Shown here one piece after another: positions 7,680 through 15,847 of a DNA stretch of 64,000 nucleotides. The notes below the pieces were generated by a model that worked only from the letters and a program-made list of their open reading frames with translations, did not search any database and was not told the DNA's origin. This stretch comes from Carnobacterium divergens DSM 20623 (GTDB lineage Bacteria > Bacillota > Bacilli > Lactobacillales > Carnobacteriaceae): assembly GCF_000744255.1 (NCBI RefSeq), contig NZ_JQLO01000001.1:1-64000 (forward strand). Direction: 5' to 3'. Numbering within the stretch: the stretch's first letter is position 1; every line of letters begins with the position of its first letter. The position numbers were made by a program, and so were the translations under genes.

Positions 7680-8663
7680 ATGAAAGCAATTAGTATGAAA
7701 AAACCAGGGAGTTCTAAGGAATTAGTGTTAAAAGATAGTGGAATTCCAATTCCGAAACAAGGGGAATTGTTAGTAAAGGTAGAAACAGCTGCCGTTAACC
7801 GGACAGATATTGTGACAAGAGAAAACCAAAATTTTAAAGAACCCTATCCAATTTTTGGAGTAGAAATTGCAGGTACAGTAGTTGAAAATCAGAGCACGTT
7901 TACGGAATTTCCAAAAGGGACAAGGGTTTGTGGTTTGGTGAATCGTGGAGGGTACGCAGAGTATGCAGTATTGCCAGCAGATCGCGCCATTCTAATTCCA
8001 GAACATCTTGATTTTACACAGGCAGCAGGGGTTCCAGAAGTCTTTTTAACAGCGTATCAAACCTTGTATTGGTTAGGTGATTTACAAGAAGGTCAAACGG
8101 TGTTGATTCATGCAGGTGCTAGTGGTGTCGGCACGGCAGCGATTCAATTAGCAAAACAATTAACAAAAGCAACCGTAATTGTAACAGCAGGTTCTGTAGA
8201 CAAGTTAGCATTTTGTGAAGAACTTGGAGCGGATGTTGTGATTAATTATAAAACAGAAGACTTTTCTGAACGCGTTATGGAAGTAACGAATCAAGTTGGT
8301 GTGGATGTGATCCTTGATTTTATTGGTGCGTCCTATGTAGAAAAAAATCTAAAAAGTATTAAAGTAGATGGTCATTGGGTTCTGATTGGCACTCTGGGTG
8401 GTTCTGTGGTGGAAGAATTTGATTTAAGAAGTTTGATGGCAAAACGGATTACGTTGGTGGGAACGTTGTTAACACCTCGAAGTGATGCTTACAAGGCAAA
8501 ATTAACGCATGAAATGATGGCTAAAACCTTGCCTTATTTTGAATCAGGGGCGATTAAACCGATTATTGATTGTGTTTTTCCACTTGAAAAGGCAGCAGCG
8601 GCACATGATTATATGGAAGCTAATAAAAATATTGGGAAAATCATTTTAAAAGTAACGGAATAA
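7680..8663 (+). CDS. Zinc-free quinone oxidoreductase (MDR family, PIG3-like)
   Basis: A 327-residue medium-chain dehydrogenase/reductase that would reduce quinones or enones with NADPH in the cytosol. The N-terminal GroES-like part has VKVETAAVNRTDIVTRE and GVEIAGTVVE. The nucleotide-binding part has the motif VLIHAGASGVGTAAIQLAKQ, as in the PIG3/TP53I3 and Qor branch, and the structural zinc cysteines of true alcohol dehydrogenases are missing. A GAAAGTAGGGGAAATAG region precedes the ATG. It stands alone between two terminators. The natural substrate is not readable. Confidence 0.9.
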   Translation: MKAISMKKPGSSKELVLKDSGIPIPKQGELLVKVETAAVNRTDIVTRENQNFKEPYPIFGVEIAGTVVENQSTFTEFPKGTRVCGLVNRGGYAEYAVLPADRAILIPEHLDFTQAAGVPEVFLTAYQTLYWLGDLQEGQTVLIHAGASGVGTAAIQLAKQLTKATVIVTAGSVDKLAFCEELGADVVINYKTEDFSERVMEVTNQVGVDVILDFIGASYVEKNLKSIKVDGHWVLIGTLGGSVVEEFDLRSLMAKRITLVGTLLTPRSDAYKAKLTHEMMAKTLPYFESGAIKPIIDCVFPLEKAAAAHDYMEANKNIGKIILKVTE

Positions 8664-8671
8664 AAGGAAGG

Positions 8672-8709
8672 CGTTAGAAAGGGGAATTCACCTTTTTCTA
8701 ACGTTTTTT
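8672..8709 (+). terminator. Intrinsic terminator after the quinone oxidoreductase gene
   Basis: CGTTAGAAA pairs with TTTCTAACG, with an inner GG/CC extension and a small bulge, followed by TTTTTT. Confidence 0.88.
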
Positions 8710-8765
8710 GTATCTTTTTTATGTTATAATAAATGACGATTATACTAGTGAAGGAAGTGGCTTAT

Positions 8766-9521
8766 TTGACACAATGGTTAAAAGACGATGAACGGATGGA
8801 TCGCTTAGTTCGAGCTAATTTAGATATTATTCAAAGCCCATCTGTTTTTTCCTACTCATTGGATGCCGTTTTGCTAGCGCATTTTGCAAATGTTCCACAA
8901 GGAAATCGCAGCCAAATCGTGGATCTATGTGCTGGAAATGGTGCGGTAGGGCTGCTTCTTAGTGAGAAAACCAAAAGTAAAATTACCGGAATTGAACTTC
9001 AACCACGTCTAGCAGATATGGCAGAACGAAGTATTCAGCTAAATCAGCTATCGGATCAAGTCCGTGTGATTGAAGGGAATTTAAGTGAGGCGACAAAATG
9101 GATTGAAAAGGATTCGGTAGATGTTGTCACTTGTAATCCACCGTATTTTTCATCTCCAGTCACCAGTAAAAAAAATCCCAATCCACACTTGGCAATTGCA
9201 AGACATGAAATCCATACAAATTTAAATGAAGTGATGTCAGTGACCAGTGGCTTATTAAAAATGAACGGCAAAGCTTATTTTGTTCACAGACCAGATCGTT
9301 TGATTGAAATTTTAGAAGCCATGAAGGCCAATCGTTTAGCGCCAAAAAGAATGCAGTTGGTTTATCCAAAAGTGAATAAAGAAGCCAATATTTTGTTGAT
9401 TGAAGGCATTAAAGATGGGAAAGAGACAGGCTTTCGCGTGATGCCACCATTATTTGTGTACGGTGAAGATAATGAGTATTTACCAGAAATTAGAGGGATT
9501 TTATATGGCGATAAAGACTAG
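8766..9521 (+). CDS. tRNA1(Val) adenine-37 N6-methyltransferase-like protein (YabB/YfiC family)
   Basis: A SAM-dependent methyltransferase of the TrmN6/YfiC type, expected to methylate adenine in a tRNA or another nucleic acid. Visible motifs are the SAM-binding VDLCAGNGAVGLLLSEK and the adenine methylase NPPYF. The chosen start is TTG at 8766, because AAGGAAGTGG lies 5 nt before it, while an in-frame ATG at 8733 is only 2 bp after a TATAAT box at 8725-8730 and would probably lie upstream of the transcript. This gives 251 residues. It overlaps the next gene by 17 bp and forms the yabB-yazA-yabC (rsmI) block known from Bacillus. Confidence 0.9.
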   Translation: MTQWLKDDERMDRLVRANLDIIQSPSVFSYSLDAVLLAHFANVPQGNRSQIVDLCAGNGAVGLLLSEKTKSKITGIELQPRLADMAERSIQLNQLSDQVRVIEGNLSEATKWIEKDSVDVVTCNPPYFSSPVTSKKNPNPHLAIARHEIHTNLNEVMSVTSGLLKMNGKAYFVHRPDRLIEILEAMKANRLAPKRMQLVYPKVNKEANILLIEGIKDGKETGFRVMPPLFVYGEDNEYLPEIRGILYGDKD

Positions 9522-9840
9522 TTATTTCTATGTACTCCTTTGTCAGGATGGTACGTTTTATGGTGGGTATACAACGGATTTGAAACGACGTGAAAAAGAG
9601 CATAATGATGGTGTCGGTGCAAAATATACAAAGCCTTCGTACCGACGGCCTTTGAAAATGATTTACGCTGCTGGCTTTCCATCAAGAAGTGAAGCAACGA
9701 AGGCAGAGTATGCCTTTAAAAAACAAACGAAGGCTAAAAAAATAGCTTTTTTAAAACAGGCAGGAATTGAATTTCCAATTAAAAAAACACAAGTATGTAT
9801 TGTTGACCTAAGCCAAGCAGAGAATGAAAAGGAGGGATAG
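9505..9840 (+). CDS. GIY-YIG nuclease-domain protein (YazA/YhbQ-like)
   Basis: A 111-residue single-domain protein of the UPF0213 family. The GIY-YIG signature appears as YFYVLLCQDGTFYGGYTTDLKRREKEH, with conserved Tyr, Gly, Arg and later Glu (near the SRSEATKAEYAFKKQTKAKK segment). Such proteins are putative structure-specific endonucleases of uncertain cellular role. The ATG at 9505 begins MAIKTSYFYVL, inside the end of the trmN6-like gene. A longer in-frame extension from 9454 has no support. It is followed 3 bp later by rsmI. Confidence 0.91.
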   Translation: MAIKTSYFYVLLCQDGTFYGGYTTDLKRREKEHNDGVGAKYTKPSYRRPLKMIYAAGFPSRSEATKAEYAFKKQTKAKKIAFLKQAGIEFPIKKTQVCIVDLSQAENEKEG

Positions 9841-9843
9841 CGC

Positions 9844-10722
9844 ATGATTTCAAGTCAAAAAAGTTTTCAAGATGAAACAAAAGGAATTCTATACTTAATC
9901 CCAACCCCAATTGGCAATTTAGAAGATATGACGCTGCGAGGCATTCGGTTGTTAAAAGAAGTCGATTTAATTGCTTCAGAAGATACGAGAAATACGCAAA
10001 AATTACTCAATCATTTTGAAATTACGACGCCGCAAATCAGTTTTCATGAACACAATACTCAAGAGCGTATTGGTCAATTAACGGAAAAATTGTTAGCCGG
10101 AACAAGCATTGCACAAGTGAGTGATGCAGGAATGCCTTCCATTAGTGATCCGGGCCATGAATTGGTGGTTGCTTGTATCGAATTAGCCATTCCAGTGGTA
10201 CCATTACCGGGAGCGAACGCTGGTTTAACTGCCTTAATCGCTTCTGGATTAGCACCGCAACCTTTTTATTTTTATGGGTTTTTACCGCGGAAAAAGAAAG
10301 AACAAATCCAAGAATTGACAAAGCTAAATCAGCATCAAGAAACGGTTATCTTATACGAATCTCCCCATCGTTTAAAAGAAGTGTTGAAAAATATGATAGA
10401 AGTTTTTGGGCCAACGCGTAAAATTGTGTGTTGTCGAGAGTTGACGAAAAAATTTGAAGAGTTCTTGCGAGGTACTTTAGAAGAGGCTTACCAGTGGGCA
10501 ACTGATTCAGAAGTTCGTGGAGAATTTTGTCTGATTTTAGAAGGCAATCATGAGGGGACTTATCATGAGGAAATACGTGATTGGGAAAATTTGAGTTTGA
10601 AAGAGCATGTTGAAAAAGTCATGGACGAACAAGAATTGCCAAGTAAAAAAGCCATTAAAGAAGTGGCGTTGTTGAGAGAATTGAAAAAGCAAGAGGTGTA
10701 TAGCGCTTATCACGAGCTGTAA
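9844..10722 (+). CDS. rsmI: 16S rRNA (cytidine(1402)-2'-O)-methyltransferase
   Basis: RsmI methylates the 2'-O of C1402 in the 16S rRNA decoding centre using SAM. The 292-residue protein has the tetrapyrrole-methylase-like fold, with the start LYLIPTPIGNLEDMTLRGI, EDTRNTQKLLNH, the glycine-rich VSDAGMPSISDPG, LPGANAGLTALIASGL and FLPRKKKEQ. GGAGGG precedes the ATG after 4-5 nt. The gene closes the conserved yabB-yazA-rsmI group. Confidence 0.96.
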   Translation: MISSQKSFQDETKGILYLIPTPIGNLEDMTLRGIRLLKEVDLIASEDTRNTQKLLNHFEITTPQISFHEHNTQERIGQLTEKLLAGTSIAQVSDAGMPSISDPGHELVVACIELAIPVVPLPGANAGLTALIASGLAPQPFYFYGFLPRKKKEQIQELTKLNQHQETVILYESPHRLKEVLKNMIEVFGPTRKIVCCRELTKKFEEFLRGTLEEAYQWATDSEVRGEFCLILEGNHEGTYHEEIRDWENLSLKEHVEKVMDEQELPSKKAIKEVALLRELKKQEVYSAYHEL

Positions 10723-10729
10723 AAAGGTA

Positions 10730-10837
10730 TTGCAATTTAGCGAAAAGGATGATATGCTGAAATCCAATATCGGAGGGTACACGTTGTGCTGGACAAGATG
10801 GTTAACGAAAGTTAATTTTCTTGTCCAGTTTTTTTTT
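10730..10837 (+). ncRNA. Candidate small RNA or leader with terminator after rsmI
   Basis: A promoter-like pair TTGCAA (10730-10735) and TATGCT (10753-10758) has a 17-bp spacer. It is followed about 30 bp later by a perfect 10-bp stem, CTGGACAAGA with TCTTGTCCAG (10789-10828), and nine T. The predicted transcript is only about 75 nt. It also has GGAGGG followed 8 nt later by GTG and a nine-codon frame reading MLDKMVNES before a stop, so it may be a leader peptide. The hairpin could also simply terminate rsmI transcription. Function unknown. Confidence 0.5.
10789..10837 (+). terminator. Intrinsic terminator between rsmI and the GNAT gene
   Basis: Perfect 10-bp stem CTGGACAAGA/TCTTGTCCAG with a 20-nt loop, followed by TTTTTTTTT. 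Confidence 0.9.
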
Positions 10838-10872
10838 GTTCAGATATAAATTTAATGATGGAGTGAAGCAAA

Positions 10873-11298
10873 ATGGAAATCAAACAGGTAGATTATACAC
10901 AAAATAGCCAACAATTGTTGAAGAAATTAGATGATTACACAAAAGTAAAAGTCCCTGATTTAACAGGTTATGAAAGTCAAAAAATCAGTTTTTCTATTGA
11001 AGAAGCAGGAGAAGTGCTAGGTGGTATTGTAGGTGAAATTCATTGGAATTATTTACGGATTGAATTGTTTTATGTTGCTGAGAATACAAGAGGAAAAGGA
11101 GTAGGTAAGCAATTACTGGAGCATGTGGAGCAGTTGGCTAAAGAAGCAAAATGTCAGTTGATCGTATTAGAAACAATGAGTTTCAATGCCCCAGGTTTTT
11201 ATTTAAAAAATGGGTATCAAGAAATTGGAAAAATCGAAGAACACCCATTACCGGCAGAAGCACATTATTTTATGATGAAAAGAATTGCTGTTAGCTAA
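10873..11298 (+). CDS. GNAT-family N-acetyltransferase
   Basis: A 141-residue acetyl-CoA dependent acetyltransferase of unknown substrate. The GNAT core is visible as LFYVAENTRGKGVGKQLLEHVEQLA, with the R/Q-x-x-G-x-G/A pattern RGKGVG that binds the CoA pyrophosphate. It is followed by LIVLETMSFNAPGFYLKNGYQEIG, containing the C-terminal APxFYxKxG motif. GGAGTGAAGC precedes the ATG. It follows an intrinsic terminator and stands alone. Confidence 0.9.
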   Translation: MEIKQVDYTQNSQQLLKKLDDYTKVKVPDLTGYESQKISFSIEEAGEVLGGIVGEIHWNYLRIELFYVAENTRGKGVGKQLLEHVEQLAKEAKCQLIVLETMSFNAPGFYLKNGYQEIGKIEEHPLPAEAHYFMMKRIAVS

Positions 11299-11343
11299 AA
11301 ATGCAGGTGGATAAAAAAATTGTGACGAAATGCAAAAAAGCTA

Positions 11344-11372
11344 TTGTACTTTTCCTCAGTTATCCGTATAAT
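11344..11372 (+). promoter_or_regulatory. Promoter of the MFS transporter gene
   Basis: TTGTAC (11344-11349) and TATAAT (11367-11372) with a 17-bp spacer. The AGGAGG of the next gene lies about 45 bp downstream. Confidence 0.75.
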
Positions 11373-11430
11373 AAGTCTAACGTAAAATAATGAATGGCAG
11401 AGATCATTCGTTTTAGGAGGAAAAGTGAAT

Positions 11431-12672
11431 ATGATAAGTAAAACGGCACAAGGCAAAACAGCAATGTCAGGCTACCAAAAAAGGGTATTGGCTTCGTCAG
11501 CAGCAGGATTAGGGTTAGAAAGTATGGACATCATGTTCTTATCTTTCGCATTAACATCAATCATTGCAGATTTAAATGTTAACGGCGCAGCAGCAGGCTT
11601 GATTTCTTCCATTACAAATGTGGGAATGCTTTTAGGTGGCGTTATTTTTGGCGTCTTAGCAGATAAATATGGACGAATTAAAATTTTTACCTATACGATT
11701 TTAATTTTCGCACTGGCAACAGGAGCGATGTATTTCGCAAGCAATATTTACTTGGTTTACCTCTTCCGTTTTTTAGCAGGAATTGGTGCTGGTGGAGAAT
11801 ATGGAATTGGAATGGCAATTGTCGCTGAAGCATTTCCGAAAGAAAAATTAGGGAAAATGACTTCGATTGTTGCAGTTGCAGGACAAATGGGTGCGATACT
11901 AGCTGCCATTATTGCGGCGATCATTATTCCGCTATTTGGTTGGCACGCATTATTTTTATTCGGACTTTTACCGGTAGTCATGACCTTTTTTATCCGCAAT
12001 CATTTAGATGAAAGTGAAGAGTGGAAAAAAAGTCAAGCAGACACCGAAAATAAACCTAATGTTTCGTTAACAGAACTTTTTAAAACGCCTAAGTTGGCGC
12101 GTCAAACGATTTCTCTAATGATGATGGCGATTATCCAAATCGCTGGATACTTTGGTTTAATGAACTGGTTGCCTTCCATCGTTCAAAAGAATTTAGGGTT
12201 GTCCGTTTCGGGATCGTCTTTATGGATGATTTCCACCATAGTAGGTATGAGCTTAGGTATGTTATTGTTTGGGAAAATATTAGATACATTAGGTGCTCGC
12301 TTGGCATATAGTGTGTTCTTATTAGCTTCAGCAGCTTCAGTTTTTATCTTCGTTTATGCTTCAAATCAATGGACTATGCTGATTGGCGGAGCCATTGTCG
12401 GATTTTTTGCTAATGGAATGTTTGCAGGTTATGGCGCTATTGTGAGCCGCTTATATCCAACCTCCATTCGTTCTACGGCAAATAACGTTATTATTAATAC
12501 AGGGCGTGCTGTTGGTGGGTTTTCATCAGTAGTGATTGGGTTCTTATTAGATCAATACAATTTATTAGTCGTGATGGGTTTCCTATCAATTTTGTACTTA
12601 ATCAGCTTTTTGATTATGTTGAGTGTGAGTGGATTAAAGCGTGAAAATTATTTAAATCCTGATTTTAAATAG
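11431..12672 (+). CDS. Major facilitator superfamily transporter
   Basis: A 413-residue, 12-helix proton-coupled transporter of the metabolite:H+ symporter type (sugar, sialate or aromatic-acid relatives). The A-loop motif GVLADKYGRIKIF between helices 2 and 3 and the RFLAGIGAGGEYGIG helix-4 motif are clear, and the repeat occurs in the second half (GKILDTLGAR). The solute is not readable from sequence. The ATG at 11431 lies 10 nt after AGGAGG; an alternative GTG at 11425 is only 4 nt away. The gene has its own promoter and a strong terminator shared with the convergent yhgE-like gene. Confidence 0.87.
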   Translation: MISKTAQGKTAMSGYQKRVLASSAAGLGLESMDIMFLSFALTSIIADLNVNGAAAGLISSITNVGMLLGGVIFGVLADKYGRIKIFTYTILIFALATGAMYFASNIYLVYLFRFLAGIGAGGEYGIGMAIVAEAFPKEKLGKMTSIVAVAGQMGAILAAIIAAIIIPLFGWHALFLFGLLPVVMTFFIRNHLDESEEWKKSQADTENKPNVSLTELFKTPKLARQTISLMMMAIIQIAGYFGLMNWLPSIVQKNLGLSVSGSSLWMISTIVGMSLGMLLFGKILDTLGARLAYSVFLLASAASVFIFVYASNQWTMLIGGAIVGFFANGMFAGYGAIVSRLYPTSIRSTANNVIINTGRAVGGFSSVVIGFLLDQYNLLVVMGFLSILYLISFLIMLSVSGLKRENYLNPDFK

Positions 12673-12715
12673 AAAAAAGTTCCTGATATTGAATTCAATA
12701 TCAGGAACTTTTTTT
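12673..12715. terminator. Bidirectional terminator between the MFS and YhgE genes
   Basis: A long perfect palindrome centred at about 12693, with arms of GTTCCTGATATTGA type flanked by A6 and T7, serves both converging genes. Confidence 0.93.
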
Positions 12716-15425
12716 AATGGAAAAATTTACTCTCATTAACGGCTGCATGCAATCGTTTAACGTAGACGCTAATATAAGGTTGGAAAATAATTCCAAAGAT
12801 GCCAATGACTAACCCAAACATCAACAGGACGGTAATGTACGTCCAAGCATTTGCCCAGTAAATACCACCAACAGGTTCTCGTAAGAGGTTAACCGCGTAA
12901 GTAAAGGGAAGTAAGGGATTAATCATTTGGAAAAATTTACCGGATAATTCAATTGGGAAGTTTCCGCCACCTCCTGAAATCGAGAGGACAAGTAAGATAA
13001 TTCCCACACCTTTTCCGAGATTTCCAAAGACAGCAGCGAGAATGTATAAAATCGACATAAAGACGAGACCAACAAAGATGGTCATCAAAACAAACCAGCC
13101 TTTTTCAGCAGTATAGGTGTGTAGCAGGTAGAGATTGCCTAAAGCAACAATCAACGCTTGGAAAAAGCCAACGGATAGGAAGCTTAACATACGTGCTGAA
13201 TATTGTTCTCTTTTTGAAAAGCGCTTTTTATCTTTATCCGACAGGACAAATTCTGTACTAGCAATATTTGAAAAAAGTAAGCCTCCCACCCATAGACAAA
13301 GAGCTGTATAGAAAGGCGCACTAGCCGATCCATAATTAGGAATTGGATAGAAAGAATGTTGTTTCATCTGAACAGGTTTAGATAAAAAATCACTTTCTGC
13401 ATTTGCATCAGCCTTGAGTAGCTTGATGATTTCGCCTAAATCAACATTTTGTTGCTGTTCTTTTACAACGGTAGCTGCTTTTTCAATTCCTACGCGAATA
13501 GAAGGCCAATCGTTTGTAATAAGTTCGCTAGCTGCGTTTAAGGCTGTTTCAACATCAGGGAATTTCTCGTTAACCATTGAAAGTGTTTTAGTTAAATCAC
13601 TTTCAACCCCGGGCAAATCATTTTGGATAAAGGCGGTGGCCTTGTTTAAATGCTCTTTGATGCCTGGGAAATCATTTTTATAAAAATCAGCACCCTTGTT
13701 AATGCCACCGATAATTAAATCCATATTGCCATTTAAAATCGTGTTTGCATCATGAATTTCTTGTTTTAAAGCAGGTAGTTCTTGTTGGTATTTTTGTAAA
13801 TAAGCAATGGCAGTTGTAATCGTACCAGAGGTACTCGTTAGCAGGCCATCGATATTTGGAATTTCTGTATTTGCAGAGTTTAACACATTGCCTGCGTTAT
13901 CTAAAGCATCGCTTAATTGTGTTATTAAGCGGTCTACTTTGTCACTAATTCCTGCATTTTCAACGACTGAAACAGCATTGATAAAGGTGTCAGCCGAATT
14001 GCTGATTTCAGTTAATTGCTGTTTGATTTGTTCGGTTGTTAAGGTATCAATGGTATCATAGAGTTTTTGTACTTTCTGTTGGAGCGATTGGAGCGCCGTT
14101 TGGACTTTTTTTAGATCTTCAATAACTGGCGCTAAATCTTGATTGCCAGCTGCGGTTTGCAATTGTGTTAAATTATCAATCAAATTGCCAATTAAAGCAT
14201 TTGCTGACGTTAAGTTTTCACTTAGGCGATTTAAAATTTGTTTGATAGTGGCTTTATCTTCAGGGGTTAATTCTGCTTTGTCAATAAAAGTTTGTAAGGA
14301 AGAGACAACCTCTTTAACCGTTGAAGCAATATTCGTTATGACATTCAGTCCAGAATCAATCGCCGTTTTAATTGCCGCAAAAGCTTGTTTTAGCTTAGGT
14401 AAAATTTCCTTTACAGTAGAGACCATACCACTTGCCTGCTCACCTAATTTAGTGACGTCAGGTAGAATTTTTTGAACATCAGAAATAATGCTTAAAGCAC
14501 CATTAGCTTCAGTAATACCTTCATTTAAAGTATTGGCGATTCCGTCAAAATCTTGATCGATTTTTGCAAGTTGGGTTCCAGCATTTTGAATTTCTGGAAT
14601 TTTTGTTTGAAGGGTTAAAATTAGTTCGCCAGTTCGATCAAATTGAGGAAGCAACTGATTGACCTCAACAACCTTTTGGGTAACTTGGTTAATTTCCGGT
14701 AAATAATCAATAAACTCATTTGCTTTAGCCAATTTGTCCTTCATTTCTGGCATTTTTCCTTGAAGATCAACCACTTCTTTTGTGTAGCCGTCTATTGTGT
14801 CTAAGTTATTATTTAAATCGAGAACAAGATTTGAAATTTTTGTAATAGCTGGCAAATTATTATCTAAGTCAATACCAATGGCGTTAAACTCAGAGACCAC
14901 TGTTTTACTGACGGTCGAAACAAACTCTTGAGAAATAGTTTCTTGCAAGGTGGAAGCGCCTTTATCAGTTATTTTAGGAGCAATCGCATTGATTTTTTCA
15001 TTGACGCTGTAATCAATGGTTGGTTTTTTGATATCCCCCTTAACAAAACTTAATAAATCAGCAGAAAAAGTTTTTGGAATGTAAATTCCAGCATAAAATT
15101 TTCCGCTTTTTACCCCTTTATCTAGCTCTTTTTTTGAGTCTACAAATTCCCAACCTAAATTGTGATTGTCGTGAAGGGAGGCAATTAATTTATCTCCAAT
15201 ATTGATTTTTGTGTCTTTAATCGAAGCGGTTTTATCTGCACTATAAACGGCAATTTTTAATTCACTCGTATTGCTATAAGGATCCCATAGAGCCGCAATG
15301 TTAAACCATGCGTAGAGTGAGGGGATAATAATCATGGCAACAATTAAAAGAAAGGCAAAGGGATTTTTAAAAATACGTTGCCAATCTAAACGATACAGTT
15401 CAAAGACATTTTTAAAGTGCTTCAT
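12714..15425 (-). CDS. YhgE/Pip-family membrane protein
   Basis: A 903-residue ABC-2-like membrane protein of the YhgE/phage-infection-protein family; in lactococci Pip is a phage receptor, and in other Firmicutes relatives accompany type VII secretion or export of unknown material. The N-terminal helix (NPFAFLLIVAMIIIPSLYAWFNIAALWDPYSNT) is followed by a roughly 600-residue extracellular region rich in helical coiled-coil-like segments. Five or so membrane segments follow at the C-terminus, with the family-typical GGNFPIELSGKFFQMINPLLPFTYAVNLLREPVGGI. An AAAAGGAGACTT ribosome-binding site precedes the ATG. It is monocistronic, and no type VII secretion genes are visible nearby. Confidence 0.88.
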   Translation of the reverse strand: MKHFKNVFELYRLDWQRIFKNPFAFLLIVAMIIIPSLYAWFNIAALWDPYSNTSELKIAVYSADKTASIKDTKINIGDKLIASLHDNHNLGWEFVDSKKELDKGVKSGKFYAGIYIPKTFSADLLSFVKGDIKKPTIDYSVNEKINAIAPKITDKGASTLQETISQEFVSTVSKTVVSEFNAIGIDLDNNLPAITKISNLVLDLNNNLDTIDGYTKEVVDLQGKMPEMKDKLAKANEFIDYLPEINQVTQKVVEVNQLLPQFDRTGELILTLQTKIPEIQNAGTQLAKIDQDFDGIANTLNEGITEANGALSIISDVQKILPDVTKLGEQASGMVSTVKEILPKLKQAFAAIKTAIDSGLNVITNIASTVKEVVSSLQTFIDKAELTPEDKATIKQILNRLSENLTSANALIGNLIDNLTQLQTAAGNQDLAPVIEDLKKVQTALQSLQQKVQKLYDTIDTLTTEQIKQQLTEISNSADTFINAVSVVENAGISDKVDRLITQLSDALDNAGNVLNSANTEIPNIDGLLTSTSGTITTAIAYLQKYQQELPALKQEIHDANTILNGNMDLIIGGINKGADFYKNDFPGIKEHLNKATAFIQNDLPGVESDLTKTLSMVNEKFPDVETALNAASELITNDWPSIRVGIEKAATVVKEQQQNVDLGEIIKLLKADANAESDFLSKPVQMKQHSFYPIPNYGSASAPFYTALCLWVGGLLFSNIASTEFVLSDKDKKRFSKREQYSARMLSFLSVGFFQALIVALGNLYLLHTYTAEKGWFVLMTIFVGLVFMSILYILAAVFGNLGKGVGIILLVLSISGGGGNFPIELSGKFFQMINPLLPFTYAVNLLREPVGGIYWANAWTYITVLLMFGLVIGIFGIIFQPYISVYVKRLHAAVNESKFFH

Positions 15426-15847
15426 AAGTAGTAAGTCTCCTTTTGGTTGTTTTATATGTAGATAAAAATAGTACTAGTAGAGAGTATTTATTTATAAATT
15501 AGTTATTTTATCTTCAATAAGTATACCTTAAAAACAATCATTTGAATAAGGATTTCCTCTTTTTTATAAAATAGAAAAAAGTATGAGAGTATTTTTTAAT
15601 TAATAAAAAAAGATCTAAAATAAAAAAAGTACAGACATGAGAATTGGTCTATATATTAATGAAGGATATATTAATTAGAAGCTGAAATGATAATTAATCT
15701 GGTTGTAAATTGGTATATAAATCCAATTGGAATATATCTTAAAATATTAATATAATTTTGACTTAAATTTTGACATTTTATTTTTTTTATTATAACATGG
15801 TTGTTGAAAGCGCTTTTAAAAATAAAAGTTGATAAGGAGTTTTGATA
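15426..15847. other. 420-bp A/T-rich intergenic region with divergent promoters
   Basis: Between the divergent yhgE-like and chitinase genes there is no credible gene. The stretch 15540-15760 is strongly A/T rich without clear repeats. The chitinase side carries TTGACA at 15770-15775, a TATAAC at 15791-15796 (spacer 15 bp, short) and a cre site just downstream. Confidence 0.7.
15805..15818 (+). promoter_or_regulatory. cre site controlling the chitinase gene
   Basis: TGAAAGCGCTTTTA matches the CcpA operator consensus TGWNANCGNTNWCA at 13 of 14 positions. It lies just downstream of the -10 box, where bound CcpA would block transcription when preferred sugars are present. Confidence 0.8.

Noticed and set aside
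13414-14475. Three plus-strand reading frames of 84-110 codons inside the YhgE/Pip gene
   Set aside because: They are antisense to a long, clear coding frame and have no ribosome-binding sites or recognisable products.
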